A DNA stretch of 64,000 nucleotides from Lachnospiraceae bacterium (GTDB lineage: Bacteria; Bacillota; Clostridia; Oscillospirales; CAG-272), in contig JAKSPT010000001.1 of NCBI GenBank assembly GCA_024404495.1, positions 1 through 64,000 of the forward strand, in the 5' to 3' direction. The translations under genes were made by a program, and so were the position numbers. The notes beneath the pieces were generated by a model. The model was given only the letters and a program-made list of their open reading frames with translations. It had not been told where the DNA came from and did no database searches. Shown piece after piece: positions 1 to 7,653 of the stretch. Position 1 is the first letter of the stretch. Each line of letters begins with the position of its first letter.

Positions 1-963
1 AACGCGGACCTTTTTATCTCTATGTATGTTCGGAAAGAGGCATTGATTTCTTCTCAAATTGAGGGGACACAATGCACACTGGATGATATTCTTGATCCGT
101 ATAATGAAATATCCGTAAATCTGGATGTTTCAGATGTTATCAATTATATCAATGCGGTCTCCTTTGCGATAAACAGACTGAAGGAATTGCCCTTATGTTT
201 ACGCCTAATCAGAGAAACTCATGCGGTCCTTTTGAATAATGTCAGAGGTGAAGAAAAGAATCCGGGAGAATTCAGACGGTCGCAAAACTGGATCGGAGCA
301 TCGGGATGTTCCATAAAGGATGCAAGATATATTCCTCCGAACGTCGATGACATGAACGAGTGTATGTCACAGTTGGAAAAGTATATAAACGAATCCGATG
401 AATATGATGCCTTGATACGCGCCGCACTCATTCATTATCAGTTTGAAACCATTCATCCTTTCCTGGATGGAAACGGAAGAATCGGCCGTCTGCTGATACT
501 GTTGTATTTGATAGAGCAAAAACGCATAACGAAGCCGATTCTGTATATTTCGTATTTTCTTAAAAAAAATCAGCTGGAATATTATGACAGAATATCCGAA
601 GTCAGAAGAAGCGGAAACTACGAGCAGTGGATCATGTTTTTCCTGGAAGCCGTATCGAGCGCTTGCGAAGACTCACTGAAAACGATTACTGCGCTTTCGC
701 AGCTGCACGAAAAAAATCTTACGGTGATTCCGCATACCGCCCGAATCATTGATAACTCACATCTGTTGTTTGATTATATCGAGCAGCATCCGATTATCGA
801 TATCGGAAAAACAGCAAAGGCTTTGAATCTCAGTTATAATACGGTTTCCGCATTGGTAACGAAATATGAAAAACTCGGTATACTGAACAAAACAACCAAC
901 AAGTCAAGAAATAGGGTATATGAGTATACGGATTATTTGAACTTACTCAGAAAAGATACGTGA
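1..963 (+). CDS. Fic family protein (AMPylase-type), 5' end cut by window edge
   Basis: Fic proteins usually transfer AMP from ATP onto a protein hydroxyl side chain, and many bacterial ones act in toxin or stress roles. The reading frame is already open at base 1 (N-A-D-L-F-I-S before the first Met at 22), so the true start lies to the left. Close to the N-terminus is the inhibitory helix signature S-S-Q-I-E-G, the (S/T)xxxE(G/N) motif of N-terminally autoinhibited Fic proteins. The catalytic loop HPFLDGNGRIGR is complete, with the His and the anion-binding Gly-Asn-Gly-Arg. The C-terminal 60 residues look like a winged helix (KTAKALNLSYNTVSALV), suggesting DNA binding or regulation. This is the usual Fic-wHTH architecture of cytoplasmic Bacillota proteins. 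No antitoxin gene adjoins it, consistent with built-in inhibition. The target is unknown. Confidence 0.9.
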   Translation, partial: NADLFISMYVRKEALISSQIEGTQCTLDDILDPYNEISVNLDVSDVINYINAVSFAINRLKELPLCLRLIRETHAVLLNNVRGEEKNPGEFRRSQNWIGASGCSIKDARYIPPNVDDMNECMSQLEKYINESDEYDALIRAALIHYQFETIHPFLDGNGRIGRLLILLYLIEQKRITKPILYISYFLKKNQLEYYDRISEVRRSGNYEQWIMFFLEAVSSACEDSLKTITALSQLHEKNLTVIPHTARIIDNSHLLFDYIEQHPIIDIGKTAKALNLSYNTVSALVTKYEKLGILNKTTNKSRNRVYEYTDYLNLLRKDT

Positions 964-1378
964 CCGGCTCCGATGAAAATCGGTGGTCATTTGAGCGGAA
1001 TACTTGTGAAAGCTTCTATCTTCACCCTGCCACCAAGCGACAATCTCGGTCTTTATTCCCACGAATAATACCAACCGGTTACGCTATTACTCCTCGCTTT
1101 CTGACCGAAAAAAGCCATGTTTTTGCTGCCCCCAAAGGCAAAAATCAAAGAAAAATTATCGCCTTCGGCTTCTGTTTTTCGGGGGCCTCGTGGTGGCATT
1201 TTGTTTTTGAAAGCTCTGAAATGGGCGAAATAGCCGAAAAATCCGCATTTTTGAGGGGTAAAACCTCAATTACTCACCGGCCATTGAAAGGATTTTCAGC
1301 TTTGAATGTTCCCCTAGGCGGAGTGGGAATAATTCGACGAGGTTTTTGATTACAGGATCAGGCACAAAATGATCGGTT

Positions 1379-1417
1379 AAAGGCAGATATGAGATAAAAA
1401 TCGTATCTGCCTTTTTT
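1379..1417 (+). terminator. Rho-independent terminator
   Basis: The stem AAAGGCAGATA pairs with TATCTGCCTTT across a 14-base loop and runs into six T. It would end plus-strand transcription coming from the Fic gene, 416 bases downstream of its stop. Confidence 0.8.
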
Positions 1418-1479
1418 CATTTTTCCGGACAAAATACTGCCGCTTTTTTCACACGAAATATCGCCTCTGTTCCCACTGC

Positions 1480-1504
1480 GGTATTTCCTTTGGAAATACC
1501 TTTT
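1480..1504 (+). other. Perfect 9-bp hairpin with T tail
   Basis: GGTATTTCC, then TTT, then GGAAATACC followed by TTTT. This is a perfect inverted repeat with a three-base loop just upstream of the promoter of the next gene. It may be a second weak terminator or a regulatory palindrome. Confidence 0.5.
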
Positions 1505-1538
1505 CCGCTGTCAGTCAATAAAAGTTTTCGCCAAACAT

Positions 1539-1567
1539 TTGACATCAGGCATACGATGATATATAAT
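1539..1567 (+). promoter_or_regulatory. Sigma-A promoter of the esterase gene
   Basis: TTGACA at 1539-1544, a 17-base spacer and TATAAT at 1562-1567 match the consensus exactly. The predicted start of transcription near 1574 leaves an unusually long leader of about 220 bases before the GTG at 1796. No known riboswitch was recognised in it. Confidence 0.8.
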
Positions 1568-1795
1568 AGAATAAATCGCGTTATTTCGCTTGTTATTATC
1601 GGCTTCAGGCAGCAATCGTTGCGGTACCTTTTTGTTTCGGAACCGGGGAAAAACAGTATCGCACGTAATTACAATAAAAAGAAAGCAAATCACCTCATTC
1701 TCCAAAGAGCATAATATTTCAGCAATACAACGCCCTTTGCCGAAACGGCATCCGCCGCAGCGCGGTGACGAAACACACAACGGGAGGAACCATCC

Positions 1796-2821
1796 GTGCG
1801 CTTTACCTATACCGAGCCCGACGGCGCGGGCAACTCATACAGAGAACAGTACGAAAAGGGCATCCTGAACGTCATGGAGAAGCGCCGGCGGGAACTGGAC
1901 GAGCGCCGTATGGCAGGTCACGCCGATATTCTGCGCGACCCCGAACCGCGGAGAGAAAAGCTGAGGCTTCTCCTCGGATGGCCTCTGACGGAGGAAAGAT
2001 CCGGTCTGCCCTCTTATACCGAAGAATTCGTGACGGAAAATGAAGGAATCCGGATAGACCGCATGGTCTTTGAGGTCATGCCGGGGCTCCCCGCCTACGG
2101 GATGCTTTTCCGCCATACGGACGACCGACGCCGCCCGCTCGTCTTCTCGATACACGGCGGGATGGGTTCGCCCGAGCTCAGCAGCGGCATTATGGAGCGT
2201 GGGACAACCAACTACAACGATATGGTCGAGCGGTTCCTTTCGGGCGGGGCGAACGTGTTCGCGCCGCAGCTTCTTCTGTGGGACCCGGGGCTGCACGCCA
2301 TGAACGACGCGCGCACCGCGGATCAGATACGTCTGATCACGGATACGAGGCTCCAACTGATGGGCGGCTCGATCACCGCGCTTGAGATCTGCTGTATGCA
2401 GCGGGAATTGGACCTGTTCTGCACGATGCCGTGGGTCGATCCCGATCGCATCGGGATCGGCGGGCTGTCCTACGGGGGCTTCTATTCCCTTTATACGGCT
2501 GCCGTGGAAACGAGGTTCAAGGCCGCGATGGTTTCCTGCGATTTCTCGGACCGGTTCACCTATTGCAGTACCGACTACGTCTGGAAGGGCGCGGCGGAGA
2601 GCGTCACCGACGCCGAGGCGGCACTGCTGATCCATCCGCGAAGGCTGATCGTCCAGATGGCGGACGAGGATCCGCTGACCGATATCGAAGTCGCAAAGCA
2701 CGAGGCGGAACGAGTCGGCGCCTGCGGAAAAGACTGGTTTACGTTCCACGTGTTTCACGGCGTGCATGAGTTTTCACCGGATGACGGCGACGTTACGCTG
2801 TTTCTGGACGCCTTGCGATGA
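1796..2821 (+). CDS. Alpha/beta-hydrolase (acetyl-esterase or dienelactone-hydrolase-like)
   Basis: A 341-residue cytoplasmic hydrolase without signal peptide. The visible serine-hydrolase machinery is an oxyanion segment HGGMG at 120-124, the nucleophile elbow GLSYGG with Ser225, an acid in MADEDP (Asp290 or Asp292) and the general base His324 in HGVHEF. The spacing fits the prolyl-oligopeptidase/acetyl-xylan-esterase side of the superfamily. With many glycan genes around, removal of acyl groups from imported oligosaccharides is a reasonable inference, but the substrate cannot be read from sequence. The start is GTG: GGGAGG at 1782-1787 lies 8 bases before it. Its own consensus promoter is at 1539-1567. 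Confidence 0.8.
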   Translation: MRFTYTEPDGAGNSYREQYEKGILNVMEKRRRELDERRMAGHADILRDPEPRREKLRLLLGWPLTEERSGLPSYTEEFVTENEGIRIDRMVFEVMPGLPAYGMLFRHTDDRRRPLVFSIHGGMGSPELSSGIMERGTTNYNDMVERFLSGGANVFAPQLLLWDPGLHAMNDARTADQIRLITDTRLQLMGGSITALEICCMQRELDLFCTMPWVDPDRIGIGGLSYGGFYSLYTAAVETRFKAAMVSCDFSDRFTYCSTDYVWKGAAESVTDAEAALLIHPRRLIVQMADEDPLTDIEVAKHEAERVGACGKDWFTFHVFHGVHEFSPDDGDVTLFLDALR

Positions 2822-2904
2822 AAGGCAGCCATCCTGCTTTCCGCGTTCCGCGTTATCATACCGTTCGGCATCCGAAGTCACGACGAGAGGAAAGGACTGT
2901 TTTT

Positions 2905-4656
2905 ATGAAAATATGGAAGAAAGCGACGGCGCTTCTGCTGCTCGTCTGCATAATACTGCCGCTCGCGGTATCCTGTTCGGGAAAGGAAGACGCAAATCAA
3001 CTCGTCCTTTTTACCGCAAAAGGCAAACGCAATTATACGGTCGTCCGCCCCGAAAACGGCTCCGGCAGGGTCGTTGACGCCGCGAACCGGATCGCCGACA
3101 CGCTGAAAGAAAAGCTCGGGATCACGGTCAGCGTCGTTTCCGACGGGAAGCAGACGGGTGAAAAGGACGCTTCTGATACCCGTGAGCTCCTCATCGGCGA
3201 GACCTGCCGCGCAGAGAGTGCCGAGGCGAAAAACGCCCTCGGTGATTCGCCCTACGTCATCAAGGCGTTTGAAAACGGAAAAATCGCGATCGTCGGCGCG
3301 GACGACGTGATGACCGCAAGCGCCGTGCATTACTTCATTCAGAACTGTGTGGAACCCGCCGGGGACGGCAGGGTCGTCCTTGCCCGTGACTTCTCCTTCT
3401 CCGCCGAGGTGTCCGATCAGCCGATCAGCCGGTATTCCGACGGTGCTTACCGGGTCCGCTTCGCGGGAATGCCGATCGTTTACGGCGCGGACTCCGGCTT
3501 CGTATTCACGGCAGGCTTTGCGCAGGCGTACGCGCGCCGCGCGGCTTTGAATTGTCAGGACGATTCGACCGCGCCGACGTCGGATTATGAGATCCTGCTC
3601 GGCAGGTGCGCAAGAGACGAATTCGTCGGTTCCCCCGAAGCGCTTCTGTTCCGCGATTTCTTCGTTTCGGTCAAGGATAATAAGGTATCGGTCGACGCGG
3701 TCAGCGCCTACGGCTTCGAGGCTGCCTTCCGTTTCCTCGACGACGCGCTGACTGCCGGTTACGCCGATATTCCCGCCGATGGCCTTCTCGTCCGGTACGA
3801 CTACGGCGACACCCAGCTCGGCAGGCTCCTCGAAAACTACGAAAATCCCTATATTGAAGGCGCGCGTCCGGTCGCCGTCGCGCACAGAGGCAACTACTCC
3901 TCCTCTTCCAAGGACCCCGAAAACTCTGTCGCCGCGTACACCGCCTGCATCGAGGGCAACGTCGATATCATCGAGACCGACCTGCGTCAGACGCGGGACG
4001 GTCATTGGGTCATCTGTCACGACGCCAACCTCCGTCGCACGACGTCGGGCGCCGCCGCCTATACGAACATGGAGATCTCCGCGATCACTCTTGACAAGAT
4101 CAGACTGTTGAATCTGAAACAGGGCGAGGGCGGCGACAGCGCGCGGGAAACCGATCAGAAGATGCCGACGCTCGACGAGATCATCGCGCTCGGCAAGGAC
4201 AGGGTCATGTATAATATCGACAAAACCACCTCGCTCGAATCGTTCAAGCCGGTTTACGACGTCTTTGAGCAGTACGGCGCCGTCGACAGCGCGATGTTCA
4301 AATCCGGCGAGTCCGCCGAAATGATCGCGGGATGGTTTGCCGGGCTGATCGAAGCGGGCAGAAAGCTGCCGCTCTTCGCGCCCATGATCTACGTGGGCGA
4401 CGACGAAAAGCCCGCCGTCATCCGGTCCTTCAGGGGGCTTACCTCGATGACCGAAACGAGCGCAGAACTGCCCGATTCCCCGAAGCTTGACGTCGTCCTG
4501 AGCGCCGCGAAGGAAGCAAACATCCGCCTGATGGTTCTGACGATCTATTCGGACCTTGAAGGCGTTGCCCTGTGGAAATCCTACGCCGCAAAAGGGATCA
4601 CGGGCGTCATGACGAACCGCGCGTCCAAATTCGTCGGGCTTTATCAGAAGGATTGA
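2905..4656 (+). CDS. Lipoprotein with C-terminal glycerophosphodiester phosphodiesterase domain
   Basis: A 583-residue lipoprotein. The signal peptide ends in LAVSC, so Cys24 would be lipidated and the protein sits outside the membrane. The C-terminal half is a GDPD-family TIM barrel: His327-Arg328 in VAHRG, ENS near 339, the Glu/Asp pair in IIETDLRQTRDG and a second His in VICHD. These enzymes hydrolyse glycerophosphodiesters such as deacylated phospholipids or teichoic acid pieces. The N-terminal 300 residues hold two tandem copies of a sugar-enzyme accessory fold (ELLIGET...IAIVGADD and YEILLGR...) similar to that in the 26791-28884 lipoprotein. The ATG at 2905 has GAGAGGAAAGG before it; a longer frame from 2818 would hide the signal peptide. 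The gene follows the esterase by 83 bases, probably as one transcript. Confidence 0.85.
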   Translation: MKIWKKATALLLLVCIILPLAVSCSGKEDANQLVLFTAKGKRNYTVVRPENGSGRVVDAANRIADTLKEKLGITVSVVSDGKQTGEKDASDTRELLIGETCRAESAEAKNALGDSPYVIKAFENGKIAIVGADDVMTASAVHYFIQNCVEPAGDGRVVLARDFSFSAEVSDQPISRYSDGAYRVRFAGMPIVYGADSGFVFTAGFAQAYARRAALNCQDDSTAPTSDYEILLGRCARDEFVGSPEALLFRDFFVSVKDNKVSVDAVSAYGFEAAFRFLDDALTAGYADIPADGLLVRYDYGDTQLGRLLENYENPYIEGARPVAVAHRGNYSSSSKDPENSVAAYTACIEGNVDIIETDLRQTRDGHWVICHDANLRRTTSGAAAYTNMEISAITLDKIRLLNLKQGEGGDSARETDQKMPTLDEIIALGKDRVMYNIDKTTSLESFKPVYDVFEQYGAVDSAMFKSGESAEMIAGWFAGLIEAGRKLPLFAPMIYVGDDEKPAVIRSFRGLTSMTETSAELPDSPKLDVVLSAAKEANIRLMVLTIYSDLEGVALWKSYAAKGITGVMTNRASKFVGLYQKD

Positions 4657-4666
4657 GTTTCATAGA

Positions 4667-4714
4667 AAAAGCTCCCGCATCCGGGAATACGTTTCCCCGG
4701 ATGCGGGAGCTTTC
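4667..4714. terminator. Strong bidirectional terminator
   Basis: AAAGCTCCCGCATCCGGGG pairs with CCCCGGATGCGGGAGCTTT around a short loop, with A and T runs on the flanks. It sits between two convergent genes and can serve both. Confidence 0.92.
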
Positions 4715-4742
4715 CGTTCTGTTCAATCGGAGCGCGCGGCGG

Positions 4743-5834
4743 TCATTTGATCCTCGGCAGACGTTCTTCCGGAGGAAGCATCGCCGGGAATTTCTTGTGC
4801 GGCTCGTCCTGATACCAGTACGCGACGCTCGCGATATCGTTCTCGCGGTCGTTTGCGTGGCCGTGCTCGATGCTGACGCGCAGCTTCTTCGTGAACGGGA
4901 CGGGGTCCACGATGTGGTAGCGGTAAACCGCGACCTTACCGGAGCTGTGATGCTCCCACACGGGTTCGTCCGGTGCCTCGGACCACGGTTCGCCGTGATA
5001 GAGGCTGTGCGTGTGCTGCATCCCCCACGCGTGGCAGAGATAGTCCTCGCTGCCGGTACCGTGGAGATCCGGCGGCCACGAACCGCCGCAGTCGTCGGTG
5101 CCGTCCTCGCGGTCGATGAAGAACATATCGTCGCCCTCTCCCCACCAGCCGCCGATGAGGTTATCCACGCTCATATTCATACCGATGAAGTTGCCTCTGC
5201 CTTCGGCGTTCAGGATCAGATAATTATACCGGTCGGTCAGGTTGACCTGCTCGGTGAGCATAGCCGCGCACTCTTTGCTGCCGTCCTTTTTCACGACGGC
5301 GGGGTTCTCGCGTCTCCACATCGCGTGAAAATACAGCGTGTCCTCCGGCAGGGATTCGTGCTTTTCCCAGTCGATATAGAAGTAGAACGCGTTGATCGGC
5401 ATATCGTCCGCCTGCTCGTTGACGACCTCGATCCTTGCGGACTTTCCGAACGGCATCGGCAGCCAGCAGTTCATTGCCACGCCCTCGCCCTGCCGTTTGG
5501 GATCGTTCGCGGAGCAGGAAAACGCCGCGCAGCTGTAGGTATAGGAACGGCTGTGACCGAGCCCGAAGAAATCGCCGACCGGGCAGAGAACGGAGGGCTC
5601 CTCTTCGTCGTCCCAGGTGATCCGGAGCAGGATGCGGCGGAGATAGAACGGGTCGGGAGAAGCGATGGTGAACCAGATATGTCTGATGATGCCGGGACCC
5701 TTGAGCTCGGCAAGGGTCTTCGTTTCGTTGGGTCCGATAAACCACGCGTCACCGTTGCGGCCGGATCTATCCCAACTGCTGTCACGTTTTCTCGTAAAGT
5801 CGGATACCTTGGTCAGATTCATGAAATCGTTCAT
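4743..5834 (-). CDS. GH172-family glycoside hydrolase (DUF2961)
   Basis: A 363-residue protein without signal peptide, so cytoplasmic. It carries the DUF2961 hallmarks: GPGIIRHIWFT near the N-terminus, the loop IGGWWGEGDD with FFIDRE, and the acidic segment DLHGTGSEDYL with downstream HGEPW. DUF2961 proteins form CAZy family GH172, whose characterised members include alpha-D-fructofuranosidase/difructose anhydride synthase and alpha-D-arabinofuranosidases; they form trimers or larger assemblies. Which sugar this one attacks cannot be told. The ATG at 5834 has AGAAAGGA upstream; the frame is open further upstream but that part is antisense-like, Arg-rich junk. It lies 61 bases after the solute-binding lipoprotein gene, very likely in the same transcript. 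Confidence 0.88.
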   Translation of the reverse strand: MNDFMNLTKVSDFTRKRDSSWDRSGRNGDAWFIGPNETKTLAELKGPGIIRHIWFTIASPDPFYLRRILLRITWDDEEEPSVLCPVGDFFGLGHSRSYTYSCAAFSCSANDPKRQGEGVAMNCWLPMPFGKSARIEVVNEQADDMPINAFYFYIDWEKHESLPEDTLYFHAMWRRENPAVVKKDGSKECAAMLTEQVNLTDRYNYLILNAEGRGNFIGMNMSVDNLIGGWWGEGDDMFFIDREDGTDDCGGSWPPDLHGTGSEDYLCHAWGMQHTHSLYHGEPWSEAPDEPVWEHHSSGKVAVYRYHIVDPVPFTKKLRVSIEHGHANDRENDIASVAYWYQDEPHKKFPAMLPPEERLPRIK

Positions 5835-5895
5835 GGAGATTCCTTTCTGCCGGTTTTCCGGCTTCCCGAACCCGCTTCGGGAAAGATGATTTGAT

Positions 5896-7407
5896 TCAGT
5901 CGACCATAAAGATCTCTTCGTCCAGCTTTTCCACTTTTTCGTAAAAGTCTTCCATCGTGGACTCGATCTTCTTCTCGTATTCGGCGTAGATCGTCGTGAT
6001 GTTCTTGTTCCTGAAGCCGGGATTCGAGAGCTGACGCAGGTAGGCGCTTGCAAAGCCCGAGAAGTCATACACGTCCGCGAAGTCGATGACGCGGTTGGAG
6101 AAGATCAGGTCAAGCATCGCCTGCGATTCGTCGTCGCGGGCGGACTTGGTTTTCAGGGTCACGTCGTAGAAGGCGTCCTGCAGATCGTAGTAGGAATCGG
6201 CGGCGAGGGCTTCCATAATGAAGCCGACGTTATCCGTATCCTCTTCACAGCGGAGGACCGACATAAAGCCCATTCCGTGCTTGGAGAGGTAGCTGATGTA
6301 ATCGGTCTGCGCCTCGTCGTATTTGGGGTGCGGGATGACGCCGAAGTCGATCGTGTCGATGCCGCGCATTTCAATGACCGCCCAGAGCGCGTAGCTCAGA
6401 AACAGGCTTTCGCCGCTTTCAAAGTTGCCGACCGAGCCGCCCATATCCGCCGGGAATTGGGTGGTATCGGTGCTCGCGTAGTTGGGATGCGTCATAATAT
6501 CGGTGACGAGCTCGGTGATCTCGTAGTTTTCCTCGGTGTTGAAGGTGTATTCCGGGACGCCGTATTTGTCCTTGGTGACGAAATGACCGCCCGCGCCGAA
6601 GAAGAGTGACATCACCGCGAAGTCGTTCGACACGCAGGGGAGGATATCGTCGCCGGGACGGAGAACGCTGTCGCCGTTGAGGTCCCCGTCGAAGGTATTG
6701 ACGATATCAAAAAGCTTGTCGAGCGTCCATTCGCCCTTGTTGACCAGCTCGTAGAAGTCGGGCATATTGTGGTCGGCGGCGATCTGCTTGTTGAACATCA
6801 TGCCGACCGTTTCCTTTTTGTCCTCCGTGTTGATCGCGGAGGCGGCAAGGAAGAGATGATCCATAAAGGAGAGCGTTTCTCTGAGGCTCTGGTCCCAATA
6901 GGGCTTGTCGAGATCGACGTATCGGAAGGAGGTCTCAAAGTCAAGGAAATCCCCCTCCAGAACGTTCGCCTGAACGTCGTTCAGACGGATGTAAACGAGG
7001 TCGTAGACGTCGTCTCCCGCGCGCACGAGCGAGCGGACGTTCTGCACGATGACGTTGTATTCGTCGTCCGTATAGGAGATGTCAAAATGATATTTTTCCC
7101 CGAGCCGGGAATTGCGGCGGAAGATCGCCTCGTTGACCGGGTCTCCGTCAAGCTCCTCGGCGTAGAGGTCGTTATACAGGACGCCTCCTCCGTTCAGGAC
7201 CCAGTGATAGACGGAAAACGTATATCCGCCCAGATCGAGGTCCGGCAGATCGGCGGTGATGCGTGCCTCGGTTTCTTCCGCTTTCGTGGCAGGTAAGGTA
7301 TCGGACGGTTTTTCGCCGCCGGGGGCGCAGGAAAAGAGAGAAGCGGCGAACGTGAGAAGAACCAGAAGCAGGGAGATCAGCCGGACGGGATAATCGTGTT
7401 TCATCAT
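5896..7407 (-). CDS. Extracellular solute-binding lipoprotein, sugar ABC-type, without transporter genes
   Basis: A 503-residue lipoprotein; the signal peptide ends in SLFSC. The body resembles family 1 (oligosaccharide) solute-binding proteins in length and in the Asp/Tyr/Trp-rich ligand region. It is a clear paralogue of the 30215-31687 protein: both contain LDKPYWDQS, MPDFYELV/MPDFYDMV with KGEWTLD, and the nearly invariant DVTLKTKSARDDESQ near the C-terminus. No permease or ATPase gene is found anywhere in the window, so it must use a distant transporter or act only as a surface binder. GH172 follows directly, pointing to delivery of that enzyme's substrate. AGAAAGGAAG precedes two adjacent ATG codons (7407 and 7404); either could be the start. 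Confidence 0.85.
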   Translation of the reverse strand: MMKHDYPVRLISLLLVLLTFAASLFSCAPGGEKPSDTLPATKAEETEARITADLPDLDLGGYTFSVYHWVLNGGGVLYNDLYAEELDGDPVNEAIFRRNSRLGEKYHFDISYTDDEYNVIVQNVRSLVRAGDDVYDLVYIRLNDVQANVLEGDFLDFETSFRYVDLDKPYWDQSLRETLSFMDHLFLAASAINTEDKKETVGMMFNKQIAADHNMPDFYELVNKGEWTLDKLFDIVNTFDGDLNGDSVLRPGDDILPCVSNDFAVMSLFFGAGGHFVTKDKYGVPEYTFNTEENYEITELVTDIMTHPNYASTDTTQFPADMGGSVGNFESGESLFLSYALWAVIEMRGIDTIDFGVIPHPKYDEAQTDYISYLSKHGMGFMSVLRCEEDTDNVGFIMEALAADSYYDLQDAFYDVTLKTKSARDDESQAMLDLIFSNRVIDFADVYDFSGFASAYLRQLSNPGFRNKNITTIYAEYEKKIESTMEDFYEKVEKLDEEIFMVD

Positions 7408-7480
7408 GAACTTCCTTTCTAACCGAATCTTTTTGGCTTCGGACTGCGGGAAAGAGCGGCTCCCGCGCTATTCCGAATCA

Positions 7481-7509
7481 ATTATAGCCGAATATCGGGA
7501 TAATTGCAA
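7481..7509 (-). promoter_or_regulatory. Promoter of the solute-binding protein-GH172 operon
   Basis: Read on the minus strand: TTGCAA at 7509-7504, 17 bases, TATAAT at 7486-7481. It gives a leader of about 70 bases before the ATG at 7407. Confidence 0.75.
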
Positions 7510-7590
7510 GAGATACCGAAAAATACCGCCGCGGATTTGCATTCTTTCTCCCGCTCCGGATTCCCGCAGCGGCAGCCGGCGCGTTCCTTA

Positions 7591-7619
7591 TTGACTTGAC
7601 GGTGACGGTATGCTATAAT
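7591..7619 (+). promoter_or_regulatory. Promoter of the sialate O-acetylesterase gene
   Basis: TTGACT at 7591-7596, 17 bases, TATAAT at 7614-7619. The -10 element overlaps an in-frame ATG at 7618, which therefore cannot be the start of translation; this fixes the start at 7654. Confidence 0.85.
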
Positions 7620-7653
7620 GAAATCATCAAACAATCGTGAAAGGCGGCGTTTT

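Larger units (their letters stand above)
964..1795. other. 832-base intergenic region without a convincing gene
   Basis: No frame here has a ribosome binding site together with a recognisable protein. A frame opening at GTG 960 runs to 1349 but overlaps the Fic stop codon and has Trp/Phe/Arg-rich low-plausibility content. What can be seen is one factor-independent terminator (1379-1417), a perfect hairpin (1480-1504), a consensus promoter (1539-1567) and a roughly 220-base leader to the next gene. GTGGGAATAA occurs at about 1324 and its inverse TTATTCCCAC at about 1053, which could mark the ends of a small degenerate element. Confidence 0.5.

Noticed and set aside
960..1349. A 129-codon frame after the Fic gene
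   Set aside because: GTG start inside the Fic stop codon, no ribosome binding site, composition unlike the neighbours and no family resemblance.
2818..2904. Upstream start for the GDPD lipoprotein
   Set aside because: It would place 29 residues in front of a complete lipoprotein signal peptide; the ATG at 2905 has a purine-rich binding site.
7618..7653. Upstream ATG for the sialate O-acetylesterase
   Set aside because: This ATG overlaps the -10 TATAAT, so it would not be in the messenger; the ATG at 7654 has the ribosome binding site and signal peptide.
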